From: a virus
DNA: 34,434 bases
Virus record (IMG/VR): IMGVR_UViG_3300027969_004187
Coordinates: 1 to 34,434 of that record
Reading direction: 5' to 3' (one strand)
Under the pieces are notes generated by a model. It was not told the origin of the DNA. It did no database searches and saw only the letters and a program-made list of their open reading frames with translations. A program made the translations under genes and the position numbers. Positions 8,452 through 16,866 of the stretch are shown one piece after another (within the stretch, counting starts at the first letter, position 1; each line of letters begins with the position of its first letter).

Positions 8452-9321
8452 ATGAATATAGATAATTTTATTACAGGAGAGAGATTTCAAGCATTAGCAG
8501 ATGTTTCTATTATACCTGAAGGTGAAGCTGTAGGGGAAAGTAACTGTGATTTTGTAGTTAAACAGCAGATAAATAATAATTACAATACATTTTATTACAA
8601 CAATTATACAGCGACATTACCTGATTATGTTCAAAACGCACGAATAATATTTGTAAATACATGGACTTTAGATAAGTTTTTTAATACTATTTTTCCTTTA
8701 TTAAAAAATAAATATATTTTTATATCGCATAACTCTGATTCTGCTTTCACTTCTACTTATGCTCATTATTTAGATAGTGGTAAAGTATTAAAATGGTATA
8801 GTCAAAATATAGCATGTAATCACACAAAATTATTTGCTATACCTATAGGTATCGCAAATCAACAATATTCACACGGTAATTTAGGTTTATTAAAACAAAT
8901 AATTGATACTTCACATAGTAAAGAATATCTAGCATATAAAAACTTCGATATATATACTAATTTTCAAATAAGAAGTCATATAGATCATATAACTACACAA
9001 AATGGTATACCTATGAATAATAGAGTAGATCAACCTAGTTATCTAACTAATTTAGCTAAATGTATTTTTTGTATAAGCCCACCTGGGAATGGAGTCGATT
9101 GTCACAGAGTTTGGGAATGCTTATATTTAAAAACAATACCGATTATAAAATACAACGATAGCTTTATACAATTTAAACATCTACCTATATTATTTATAGA
9201 TGATTGGAGTACTGTGACAGCAGAATTTCTCAATAAGGCATCAGTTAATTTTCAAGCAAACTGGAAAAGTAACTTAACAGAGTTAAATATGTTAGACTGG
9301 AAAGATAAAATTTATGATTAA
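8452..9321 (+). CDS. Exostosin-like (GT47-type) glycosyltransferase 3
   Basis: A 289-residue protein. It carries the exostosin-type signature at 207-232: CISPPGNGVDCHRVWECLYL then KTIPII, with Pro-Gly-Asn-Gly replacing Arg-Gly-x-Gly. Residues 86-100 (NKYIFISHNSDSAF) and 120-140 (IACNHTKLFAIPIGI) match the usual order of strands in this group, in which a protein-bound nucleotide sugar is held between two Rossmann halves. Soluble. Overlaps the next gene by 8 bases. It is a diverged member of the four-protein set; family confidence is good, reaction unknown. Confidence 0.68.
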   Translation: MNIDNFITGERFQALADVSIIPEGEAVGESNCDFVVKQQINNNYNTFYYNNYTATLPDYVQNARIIFVNTWTLDKFFNTIFPLLKNKYIFISHNSDSAFTSTYAHYLDSGKVLKWYSQNIACNHTKLFAIPIGIANQQYSHGNLGLLKQIIDTSHSKEYLAYKNFDIYTNFQIRSHIDHITTQNGIPMNNRVDQPSYLTNLAKCIFCISPPGNGVDCHRVWECLYLKTIPIIKYNDSFIQFKHLPILFIDDWSTVTAEFLNKASVNFQANWKSNLTELNMLDWKDKIYD

Positions 9322-10081
9322 CAAAATATGTACTGTGCTTATAACAAATGATGCTTATTTTAATAGATTGATACAAACACTTAATAATATATTATCTTAC
9401 GACTATCAAGGTGATATATGTATTGTTATAGGTGATGATTTATTAAACTCAGATAAATTGAATCACTTTCTATTAAAATTAAGTAATATTACTATAAAAC
9501 ATTTTCCTGATATTACGTTTACTGAGGAATTTAATAATAAATTTTATTCATTAAACCGTGAGGAATTCTGGTCACAAAAAAAATTCCAATATCATAAATT
9601 AAATCTTTTTGATACTTTCTTTAAACAGTGGGATTATATATTTTATATAGATTCAGGAGCTAAGATATACAGCTCTATAATGCCTATTATTAACGCCAAA
9701 AAGAAAGATAAATTTTTAGCACATTCAGATGCATATCCAGGATATGCATGGAATCTTAAAGTACAATTTATAGAAGAAGAACCTATATTTAACGACTTAT
9801 CTAAAAAATATAATTTTGATATAAATTATCCACAAACAACAATTATGTTATATGATACATCTATTATAGACTCTAATACATTTACTGATTTAGTAGAGCT
9901 TGCTGAAGAGTGTAAGATTTCAAAGACAAATGATCAAGGTATAATTGCTCTATATTTTACTAATATTAAACCTCTTTGGGAGCAAATCCAGCTAGAGGAC
10001 AAACATACTTGGTTTTATGATTTTGAGCTAAGACCAACTAAGTTAAATAAACCACACATAATGTTAAAACGAGGTATATGA
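9314..10081 (+). CDS. Probable GT-A glycosyltransferase, family not certain
   Basis: A 255-residue soluble protein. It starts with a GT-A-like strand (KICTVLITND at 4-13), has a Lys/Leu helix and then YIFYIDSGAKI at 108-118, where DSGAK takes the place of a DXD motif, and an NDQGII segment at ~205-210 that often follows in GT8- and GT77-related proteins. The C-terminal HTWFYDFELRP could carry the metal-binding His. Only one Asp remains of the DXD, so metal dependence is uncertain. It sits inside the glycosyltransferase run and overlaps both neighbours (8 bases before, ATGA after), which supports the role more than the sequence alone. Confidence 0.55.
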   Translation: MINKICTVLITNDAYFNRLIQTLNNILSYDYQGDICIVIGDDLLNSDKLNHFLLKLSNITIKHFPDITFTEEFNNKFYSLNREEFWSQKKFQYHKLNLFDTFFKQWDYIFYIDSGAKIYSSIMPIINAKKKDKFLAHSDAYPGYAWNLKVQFIEEEPIFNDLSKKYNFDINYPQTTIMLYDTSIIDSNTFTDLVELAEECKISKTNDQGIIALYFTNIKPLWEQIQLEDKHTWFYDFELRPTKLNKPHIMLKRGI

Positions 10082-10929
10082 ATAATCAAACGTATATGAA
10101 TCAACGAGTAGGTATAATTTGTGATTTAAACTGGGTAAAATCACCGTCTATGTCTAATTACTATCATGCTTTATGTAATATTTTTGATAATGTTAAACTA
10201 GTAAATAGTGTAGAAGATCTTAATGATATAGAGTTGTTGTTTATAGGTAATGATCATTTTGTAACACATAAATTAATATGGCATAACGATATTTTTATCA
10301 ATATTTGTAATGAAAAAAATATTAAAGTATGCGTGTATACAGCAGAAAATATACATCACAAAATATATCCACATAATGTTGAAACACAACGTAAGTTAGA
10401 ACGGTTTGATAATTTGTATCAACGCGTAATAGATCCAGATGATGCTATCATTTTAAATAAAAAAGTAGCAAGATGTATGTATTCAAAATATTATAAAGAT
10501 AATATTCTAATACCTGAACAAAAATTAAATAAATGCGTTTTTATTGGATTCATGTATGACCATCGTCGGAGTTTAATAGACGAACTCAGACAGACAATAG
10601 ATATTGATGTTGTAGAACCTATTGAGTACTGGCAGGAATATATGCAGACTTTAGCAAAATATCGATTTGTATTGTCACCTAACTCGTATGTAGCGAATTG
10701 CTTTCATTTAAAATTTTATGAAGCGTTATTAGTAGACTCTATTCCTATACATCAAGTATATGATAACACATTAGAATATTACCCTATTGAAGCGAATTAC
10801 CAAGATGCGTTATTTTTTAAAACAGCAAACGAGGTACCAGATTTAATTAAAAATTGTAGCTTAGAAAAAAGTTATAATAAGCCTTGGCTAGAGGAGGAAT
10901 TGCTTGATTTTTTTAAAGATTGTAATTAA
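10078..10929 (+). CDS. Exostosin-like (GT-B) glycosyltransferase 4
   Basis: A 283-residue protein resembling the exostosin/GT10-like GT-B group. The segment 194-225 (KYRFVLSPNSYVANCFHLKFYEALLVDSIPI) has the expected order of a nucleotide-sugar site: a strand, a loop with Ser-Pro-Asn, a Lys-Phe-Tyr-Glu-Ala helix and an Ile-Pro strand. Residues 152-166 (KCVFIGFMYDHRRSL) are the matching strand-turn-helix seen in the other three members. The first ATG lies in an ATGA overlap; a second ATG 6 codons later is also possible. It ends the first tight gene run; a 33-base gap follows. Sugar unknown. Confidence 0.6.
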   Translation: MNNQTYMNQRVGIICDLNWVKSPSMSNYYHALCNIFDNVKLVNSVEDLNDIELLFIGNDHFVTHKLIWHNDIFINICNEKNIKVCVYTAENIHHKIYPHNVETQRKLERFDNLYQRVIDPDDAIILNKKVARCMYSKYYKDNILIPEQKLNKCVFIGFMYDHRRSLIDELRQTIDIDVVEPIEYWQEYMQTLAKYRFVLSPNSYVANCFHLKFYEALLVDSIPIHQVYDNTLEYYPIEANYQDALFFKTANEVPDLIKNCSLEKSYNKPWLEEELLDFFKDCN

Positions 10930-10962
10930 GTAAAGATATACTACTATTTATATTAAGCTCCT

Positions 10963-11718
10963 ATGAAAGAACTAATCGAACAAATTGTTAAATTATCTAA
11001 CACAAGTAAAGAGGGTCATATAGCTAGTTCTTTATCTATATTAGATATTTTATATATTCTGTATAAAGATTTTATAACTAATACAGTAGAAAAAAATTTA
11101 GGTAATCGCTTTATATTAAGTAAAGGTCACGCCTCATTAGCTTATTATGTAATATTAAATGTATTTAATCTTCTAGAGGAACCATTAGAAAATTTTTGTA
11201 AATTTGATAGCTTAATAGGCGGACACCCCAGTGATAAGATTAATGCTGTAGACGCTTCAACTGGTTCGCTAGGTCACGGATTACCAATAGCTATAGGAAT
11301 GGCAATGGGGTATAAAATATTAAAAAATTCTAACCATATTTATTGTTTAATTGGTGATGGTGAAATGAATGAAGGTACTATTTGGGAATCATTACTATTA
11401 GCATCAAATCATAATTTAAATAATTTAACCTGTATTTTAGATTATAATCATTCAAATGATAGAGCTTTAAAGCTTGATAATATTTCTAATAAAATAAATG
11501 CTTTTAATTGGAATTGCATTGAAATAGATGGACACAATCAAGATCAAATAAAAAGCAGTCTAAGTATAAAGCATGACAATAAACCCACCTTCATTATTGC
11601 AAACACGATAAAAGGTAAAGGTATATCATGTATGGAAAATAGTCCAGAATGGCATCATAAATTTCCTAATAATATAGAATTACAACAGATCTTAACAGAA
11701 CTATATGTGTACAAATAA
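10963..11718 (+). CDS. Transketolase, N-terminal (thiamine-diphosphate-binding) subunit
   Basis: A 251-residue protein equal to the first domain of transketolase. Motifs: SKGHASLAYY at 53-62, GGHPS at 86-90, GSLGHGLPIAIGMA at 101-114, and the thiamine-diphosphate motif GDGEMNEG at 131-138 closing with Asn in LDYNHSND about 30 residues later. Its partner domain is the separate gene at 11761, so the two should form a split enzyme as in archaea and some bacteria. Transketolases move a two-carbon ketol unit between sugars. In this sugar-nucleotide setting it may make a special ketose or a branched sugar; that is inference. A 7-bp hairpin, GTGTACA/TGTACAC at 11707-11725, spans the stop codon. Confidence 0.9.
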   Translation: MKELIEQIVKLSNTSKEGHIASSLSILDILYILYKDFITNTVEKNLGNRFILSKGHASLAYYVILNVFNLLEEPLENFCKFDSLIGGHPSDKINAVDASTGSLGHGLPIAIGMAMGYKILKNSNHIYCLIGDGEMNEGTIWESLLLASNHNLNNLTCILDYNHSNDRALKLDNISNKINAFNWNCIEIDGHNQDQIKSSLSIKHDNKPTFIIANTIKGKGISCMENSPEWHHKFPNNIELQQILTELYVYK

Positions 11719-11760
11719 TGTACACTGTAATATACACGGAGATGCAATTTTTTTACGATT

Positions 11761-12639
11761 ATGAGAAAGCAATTTATTCAAACATTAAAAACTATTCTAT
11801 ATACTAATGAGAAAACTGTTTTACTCTTAGGTGATATAGGCGTATTTGGATTTCGAGACGAACTTAAAAATATTTCAAATAGAGCCTATAATATTGGTAT
11901 ACTAGAACAAAGTACAATAAGCGTCGCTGCTGGTATGGCAAAAACCGGTCTTATACCTTTTGTACATACAATTGCTCCTTTTTTAGTTGAAAGATCTTTT
12001 GAACAACTAAAGATAGATTTTGGTTATCAAAATTTAAATGGTAATTTTATAAGCGTAGGCGCTTCATACGATTATGCAGCTCTAGGATGTACTCATCACT
12101 GTCCTGGTGATGTTGGGATTTTAACTAACATACCAAATATGCAAATCGTAACGCCAGGAACCTCGCAAGAATTCGACAAACTGTTAATATCTAGTTACAA
12201 TAACGACTCTCCTACGTACTATAGACTAAGTGAAACAGAAAATACAAATACTCAAAACGTTGAATTCGGTAAAGGTGTTGTTATAAAGCAGGGTAAAGAG
12301 GCTACTATTATTTGTTTTGGTACAATGTTAGATAATGTTTATAAAGCTTGTGAAGATCTTGATGTTACTATATTATATTATACTACTATTTTACCTTTTG
12401 ATGTTAACTTACTCAAAGAATATAGTAATGAAAAAATTATTATTTGTGAACCTTTCTATGAAGGTAGCGTAAATCATATTATTACTAAAGCGCTTCAATA
12501 TGAAAAATATACTATTTTTAACATTGGTATACCGAGACAGTTTTTAACAAACTATGGAATTAAACAGCAACACGATGTACACTTAGGTCTTGATTTTAAA
12601 GGTATAGCATCTAAAATTAAATTATGCATAAACTCATAG
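11761..12639 (+). CDS. Transketolase, C-terminal (pyrimidine-binding) subunit
   Basis: A 292-residue protein equal to the middle and C-terminal domains of transketolase. NIGILEQ at 44-50 holds Glu49, the residue that activates thiamine diphosphate, followed by STISVAAGMAKTGLIPFVHTI, a typical family stretch. Later segments (FISVGASYDYAALGCTHHCPGDVGIL, then a C-terminal FNIGIPRQF) match the expected domains. With the 10963 product it gives a complete but short enzyme (about 543 residues together, against about 660 for a fused bacterial transketolase). It overlaps the next gene by 16 bases, tying it to the sugar epimerase that follows. Confidence 0.9.
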   Translation: MRKQFIQTLKTILYTNEKTVLLLGDIGVFGFRDELKNISNRAYNIGILEQSTISVAAGMAKTGLIPFVHTIAPFLVERSFEQLKIDFGYQNLNGNFISVGASYDYAALGCTHHCPGDVGILTNIPNMQIVTPGTSQEFDKLLISSYNNDSPTYYRLSETENTNTQNVEFGKGVVIKQGKEATIICFGTMLDNVYKACEDLDVTILYYTTILPFDVNLLKEYSNEKIIICEPFYEGSVNHIITKALQYEKYTIFNIGIPRQFLTNYGIKQQHDVHLGLDFKGIASKIKLCINS

Positions 12640-13649
12640 AGACTGAAGTACAAAGTATAATCGACACTATCGACTTTACACCTCTTAAAAATAAAAGCGT
12701 ACTTATTACAGGCGCTTCTGGTATAATAGGTTTATATTTAGCTGCATCACTTAAACGCGTTCGTAAAGAACTTAATATTAGTATTTCCGTTTGGACATAT
12801 AGTAATATACCCACATACTTACAACCTATTTTTGAAGAGTGTAAAATAATTTGCGGAGATATTACAGATATAAAAAACTTTATAAACCTACCTAAATATG
12901 ATTGTATAATTCATGCTGCAGGGTACGGTCAGCCTTTAAAGTTTGTTAGAGATAAAATTAAAACAATTAAAATAAATACAGAAGCTACTATCAATTTATT
13001 AAATCTTCTTACCGATGGTGGTAAGTTTTTGTTTATAAGTTCTAGCGAGATATATAACGGCATTGAACAAACTAACATTGATGAGGATATGATGGGTAAT
13101 ACAAATACCAATCATTTTAGATCATGTTATATTGAGAGTAAAAAGTGTGGTGAATCTATTTGTCATGCATACGTTGATACAAATTATAATGTTAAAATAG
13201 CTCGTTTATCATTAGCGTATGGTCCGGGGACACGGTTAGATGATGAGAGAGTTTTAAATAATTTTGTTAAAAAAGGATTGACGGAAAAAAATATTGCGCT
13301 TCTTGATCATGGCGAAGCTATCCGTACATACTGTTATATAACTGATGCGGTAGAAATGTTATGGAATATTTGCTTGTATGGTAAATATGTTGTTTATAAT
13401 GTAGGAGGAATTTCTAAAACTTCAATTTACGATTTAGCTGCAACTATTGGCAAGAATGTTTCGAAAAATATAATTCTACCTGAACGGCAGCAACCCCTTT
13501 ATGGTAATCCTAAAATAGTTAATGTAAGCTGTTCGCGATATACACTTGAATTTAATAAACATAACTTTGTACCGCTTATTATAGGTGTCGATAATACAAT
13601 TAAATGGTATAAAAATTTACTTAATTACTCAACAATAAAAAGTGATTGA
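12624..13649 (+). CDS. SDR-family nucleotide-sugar epimerase/dehydratase
   Basis: A 341-residue extended short-chain dehydrogenase/reductase. TGASGIIG at 29-36 is the NAD-binding glycine motif, HAAGYGQP at ~96-103 the cofactor strand, SSS at 138-140 and Tyr168-x-x-x-Lys172 (YIESK) the catalytic triad, and ARLSLAYGPG a typical product-side loop. The overall order is closest to UDP-glucuronate decarboxylase and dTDP-glucose 4,6-dehydratase types. It lies between the transketolase pair and a methyltransferase, which suggests a pathway where a 4-keto sugar is made and then modified; the exact reaction is not readable. Confidence 0.82.
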   Translation: MHKLIETEVQSIIDTIDFTPLKNKSVLITGASGIIGLYLAASLKRVRKELNISISVWTYSNIPTYLQPIFEECKIICGDITDIKNFINLPKYDCIIHAAGYGQPLKFVRDKIKTIKINTEATINLLNLLTDGGKFLFISSSEIYNGIEQTNIDEDMMGNTNTNHFRSCYIESKKCGESICHAYVDTNYNVKIARLSLAYGPGTRLDDERVLNNFVKKGLTEKNIALLDHGEAIRTYCYITDAVEMLWNICLYGKYVVYNVGGISKTSIYDLAATIGKNVSKNIILPERQQPLYGNPKIVNVSCSRYTLEFNKHNFVPLIIGVDNTIKWYKNLLNYSTIKSD

Positions 13650-13679
13650 GTTTTATATAACACTAATTAAGTACAATAA

Positions 13680-14591
13680 ATGAAAGTTACAATTGAGCAA
13701 ATAGAAGATATCTTAGGCTTTAAATTTGAGCCTACGGATACAGCACAATACGAGCAATTTAATCTAAGTTATGAAAACTTAACTAGTAAAGAATATGAAG
13801 AATATCTAATCAATGTTATTAATATTTTAACAGAAGAAATAGTATATTCCGGTGAACATCGTATTGCAGATTGGGAAAAAGGTTGGGGAGAGAATCTTAA
13901 TAACTTTATCAAGACAAAAGATATTTTTGAACTGGTACCTAAATATCATAGTAAGAAAAGTTTGGTACGATGGCAGCAAGAAATTATTAAACCACATGAT
14001 AAGAAATTCGATTATCTTATACACACCATATTCGTAGATAGTATTATTAAACACTATTTAAAGGATCTAGATAATGTTTTTGAATTTGGTTGTGGTCCTG
14101 CATATCACCTTGTAAGACTTTCAGGTCAATTACCAGCAATTAAATTTTATGGTTTAGATTGGGCTAAAGCTTCGCAGGAACTCATACTCGCAATTAATAA
14201 TAAATTAGATAAAGATATTACAGGCTTTAATTTTAATTTCTTTAAACCTGATAATACTATTGATATACCTGCCAATAGCGGAATTTACACTATTGCAGCC
14301 CTTGAGCAAGTAGGCGACAACTTTAAACCTTTTGTTGATTTCTTACTTAAAAAAAATCCTGCTTTATGCGTTCATCTAGAACCTATTGATGAGTTACTGG
14401 ATAATACTAATCTTATTGATAATTTATCAATACGTTATTTCCGTAAAAGAAATTATCTCAAAGGCTTTTTACCGTACCTCGAAAAACTAGAACGAGAAGG
14501 GGTAATAGAAATTGTTAAGAAGCAAAGAATTTTTTCTGGTAGTTATTTTATCGAAGGACATTCTCTAATCGTTTGGAAGAAAAAACAATAA
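13680..14591 (+). CDS. Class I SAM-dependent methyltransferase
   Basis: A 303-residue protein. The SAM-binding motif is VFEFGCGPAYH at 133-143, followed by FYGLDW at 156-161 with the acidic end of strand 2. Residues 1-130 are a mostly helical N-terminal domain that I do not recognise. The C-terminal part ends with an HSLIVWKK strand. Because the gene stands between an SDR sugar dehydratase and an RmlC epimerase, a C- or O-methyltransferase acting on a nucleotide sugar is the likely role, but it is far shorter than known NDP-hexose C-methyltransferases (~410 residues) and lacks an obvious zinc-binding Cys cluster. Confidence 0.7.
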   Translation: MKVTIEQIEDILGFKFEPTDTAQYEQFNLSYENLTSKEYEEYLINVINILTEEIVYSGEHRIADWEKGWGENLNNFIKTKDIFELVPKYHSKKSLVRWQQEIIKPHDKKFDYLIHTIFVDSIIKHYLKDLDNVFEFGCGPAYHLVRLSGQLPAIKFYGLDWAKASQELILAINNKLDKDITGFNFNFFKPDNTIDIPANSGIYTIAALEQVGDNFKPFVDFLLKKNPALCVHLEPIDELLDNTNLIDNLSIRYFRKRNYLKGFLPYLEKLEREGVIEIVKKQRIFSGSYFIEGHSLIVWKKKQ

Positions 14592-14592
14592 T

Positions 14593-15159
14593 ATGAATCT
14601 TACATTCAGCTCTACAGATTTACTTGACGTTATACTCATACACTCATCATCCTTTGAAGATACAAGAGGGTGGTTGAGAGAGACATATAATAAAAATGAA
14701 TTTTATAAAAACGGTATAAAAGAAAATTTTATACAAGAAAAAAATTCATTTTCAAAACCAAACGTGTTACGTGGACTACACCTTCAAAAAGAACCTAAAG
14801 GTCAAGGTAAGCTAGTAAGATGTACATCAGGGAGTATATTCGATGTTGTTGTCGATGTACGCGTTAATTCAGCTACTTACGGTAAGTGGATAGGAGTAGA
14901 ACTTACAGATAGCAACGGTTATCAACTTTATATACCACCTGGTTTTGCGCATGGATTTGTTGTTACTAGTAGTACAGGCGCTATGTTTAATTATCATATT
15001 ACACATAATGACTTTAGTAAAGAGCATGACGGTGGTATATATTTTAATGATAAAACAATAGGTATAAATTGGCCTGTAGATGTAGATCAAATGATCATTT
15101 CAGAAAAAGATAAAGCCTTACCTACTTTAACCGAATTTTTTCAGTATGAAAATAGATAA
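14593..15159 (+). CDS. rmlC: RmlC-like dTDP-4-dehydro-sugar 3,5-epimerase
   Basis: A 188-residue cupin that epimerises 4-keto nucleotide sugars at C3 and/or C5. Motif positions agree almost exactly with Salmonella RmlC: FEDTRGW at 21-27, RGLH with the base His63, GKLVRC with Lys73, PPGFAHGF at 115-122, and Tyr134 standing for the acid Tyr133. Asp173 in SEKDKA matches Asp170. The usual second tyrosine pair (Tyr138/139) is replaced by an Asn-Asp-Phe stretch with a one-residue insertion, and Lys134 by His, so substrate use may differ. Starts 1 base after the methyltransferase stop and overlaps the next gene by 14 bases. No RmlA, RmlB or RmlD is in the window. Confidence 0.88.
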   Translation: MNLTFSSTDLLDVILIHSSSFEDTRGWLRETYNKNEFYKNGIKENFIQEKNSFSKPNVLRGLHLQKEPKGQGKLVRCTSGSIFDVVVDVRVNSATYGKWIGVELTDSNGYQLYIPPGFAHGFVVTSSTGAMFNYHITHNDFSKEHDGGIYFNDKTIGINWPVDVDQMIISEKDKALPTLTEFFQYENR

Positions 15160-15817
15160 AATTTTTATTATACATCATCCCTCTCTTACAGATAGGAAAC
15201 AATATATGGAGGGAGTAATACCAAAGTTTAATATTCCGTATGAATATGTATGCGATTTTACACAAGCTTCAAAAGAGATTTATGATTCAAAATATATAGA
15301 TATCTCTGAAAATAACAGAGCTATTAAAAACTCTCAAATATTAATAGGTGATAAAATAGGTGCTGATGCAGCGCTTACACATAATAGTTTAAAAGCATGT
15401 TCTCTAGAACATTATTCAATAATATCTAATTTTGCGAAAAGTAAGTATAATAACATTTTAATATTACAGGATGATATTATCTTTGATGACAACTTTCCTG
15501 GCTTTGACGCCTACCTTAATGAGTTGCCGGATAATTATGATGTATTATATTTAAGTGGAGTATGTGGTATAAAATTACAATATCAGACAGAAAAAATTCT
15601 CGATCTACAACCATTGCGTATTAGTAATGGAGGTGGTGCATATATTGTATCAAAAAAAGCAGCTAAGATTATTAGTGAGAATGCTCTTCCTCTTTTTTGT
15701 AACTGGGATTGGGAGATATGTTGTATGCAAATGTTTTTTGAAATGGATGTCTATTGGACTACTAATATTCTTTTATATGATGGATCAGAAATAGGTAGAT
15801 ATAAAAGATGTTATTGA
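15146..15817 (+). CDS. GT25-family glycosyltransferase
   Basis: A 223-residue protein of the LPS-biosynthesis GT25 family. KIFIIHHPSLTDRKQ at 5-19 is the family's opening strand with the Arg after it, ALTHNSLKA at 76-84 is a variant of the usual G-C-x-x-S-H motif, and LQDDIIFDD at 107-115 is the acidic EDD-type motif. A GGGAYIVSKKAAKII segment near 166-180 is typical. Related enzymes add galactose or glucose to lipooligosaccharide cores, and relatives in giant viruses glycosylate collagen-like proteins. It ends the glycosyltransferase set and overlaps RmlC by 14 bases. Confidence 0.8.
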   Translation: MKIDKIFIIHHPSLTDRKQYMEGVIPKFNIPYEYVCDFTQASKEIYDSKYIDISENNRAIKNSQILIGDKIGADAALTHNSLKACSLEHYSIISNFAKSKYNNILILQDDIIFDDNFPGFDAYLNELPDNYDVLYLSGVCGIKLQYQTEKILDLQPLRISNGGGAYIVSKKAAKIISENALPLFCNWDWEICCMQMFFEMDVYWTTNILLYDGSEIGRYKRCY

Positions 15818-15849
15818 TTTTTTATAAAAAGTATATACATATATAATAT

Positions 15850-16830
15850 ATGAAAACAGCGTTAGTATTAGGAGCAGGAGGATTTATTGGTAATCATTTA
15901 GTTAATCGACTTAAAGCAGAAGGATATTGGGTACGTGGTGTAGATTTAAAATATCCTGAGTATCAAGAAAAATCTAATGCAGACAGTTTTATAGTAGGTG
16001 ATCTTAAAGAAATTAACTTTATAAATAGCATATTTTATAATCCGTTTCAAAAAAACTTATCAGATAACGGCTTTGATGAAGTATATCAATTAGCAGCTGA
16101 TATGGGTGGAGCAGGATATATTTTCTCTGGAGAAAATGATGCAAATGTAATGCATAATTCTGCTATTATTAATCTTAATGTTGCTGATGCAGCAGTAAGA
16201 TATAGAGTACAGAAGCTCTTTTATTCTTCATCTGCCTGTATGTATCCAGAACACAATCAACTGGATCCAAACAATCCCGACTGTTCAGAAGAATCTGCTT
16301 ATCCAGCGAATCCAGATAGTGAGTATGGATGGGAAAAACTCTTTAGTGAAAGATTATTTTTAGCATATAAACGTAACTATAACTTAAATGTTCGTATAGC
16401 GAGATTTCATAATATTTTTGGACCACTTGGAACCTGGAAAGGTGGTAAAGAAAAAGCACCAGCAGCTATCTGCAGAAAAGTTATTGAAGCTACAAATGAA
16501 ATTGAAATTTGGGGTGACGGTAAACAAACACGCTCTTTCTTATATATTGATGAATGCATTAACGGTATTAGACGTCTAATGGAATCTGAATTTAGCGGAC
16601 CTGTTAATATTGGTTCAGAAGAAATGGTAACAATTAACGATCTAGTTGATATGGCATGTAGTTTTGAGAATAAAACTTTACAACGTAATTATAATACTAA
16701 TGCACCGGTCGGAGTAAGAGGACGTAACTCATGTAATAAAAAAATTCAGCAAGAATTAAACTGGGCACCTAATTATCAGTTAATTAAAGGTCTTGAAAGT
16801 TTATATTTTTGGATAAAAACACAGCTTTAA
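15850..16830 (+). CDS. gme: GDP-mannose 3,5-epimerase
   Basis: A 326-residue extended SDR enzyme that converts GDP-D-mannose to GDP-L-galactose (with GDP-L-gulose as by-product). It matches plant GME along its whole length: GAGGFIG at 8-14, AADMGGAGY at 82-90, SSSACMYPE with the catalytic Cys130, EYGWEK with Tyr159 and Lys163, RFHNIFGPLGTWKGGKEKAPAA with Lys202, QTRSFLYIDEC, VNIGSEEMV and GVRGRNS. All catalytic residues known from the plant enzyme are kept. It probably feeds the GDP-sugar-type transferases at 6099 and 6893. A 32-base gap lies before it, a 36-base gap after. The gene symbol is the plant one. Confidence 0.9.
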   Translation: MKTALVLGAGGFIGNHLVNRLKAEGYWVRGVDLKYPEYQEKSNADSFIVGDLKEINFINSIFYNPFQKNLSDNGFDEVYQLAADMGGAGYIFSGENDANVMHNSAIINLNVADAAVRYRVQKLFYSSSACMYPEHNQLDPNNPDCSEESAYPANPDSEYGWEKLFSERLFLAYKRNYNLNVRIARFHNIFGPLGTWKGGKEKAPAAICRKVIEATNEIEIWGDGKQTRSFLYIDECINGIRRLMESEFSGPVNIGSEEMVTINDLVDMACSFENKTLQRNYNTNAPVGVRGRNSCNKKIQQELNWAPNYQLIKGLESLYFWIKTQL

Positions 16831-16833
16831 TAA

Positions 16834-16861
16834 TTGAAAAATAATCGAACTAGTATATAAT
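16834..16861 (+). promoter_or_regulatory. Sigma-70-like promoter before the DUF366-like gene
   Basis: TTGAAA at 16834-16839 and TATAAT at 16856-16861 with a 16-base spacer. The -10 box ends only 5 bases before the ATG at 16867, so a transcript would start at about the start codon. It separates the glycan locus from the replication-type block. Confidence 0.5.
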
Positions 16862-16866
16862 TAGTT

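Noticed and set aside
14593-15159. Loss of the catalytic tyrosine in RmlC
   Set aside because: At first the second tyrosine pair seemed to be the catalytic one. Counting against the Salmonella enzyme as I remember it puts the acid at Tyr133, which matches Tyr134 here, so the active site is intact.
15842-15847. TATAAT as a promoter for GDP-mannose 3,5-epimerase
   Set aside because: It ends 2 bases before the ATG and has no -35 box at a fitting distance; probably just AT-rich sequence.
698-16830. Glycosyltransferases for DNA base modification as in T4
   Set aside because: None resembles T4 alpha- or beta-glucosyltransferase and no hydroxymethylase is in the window; the number and variety of enzymes point to a complex glycan.
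698-16830. A bacterial capsule or O-antigen locus inside a bacterial chromosome
   Set aside because: There is no transport or chain-length gene, and T4-type genes follow directly on the same strand with the same composition.
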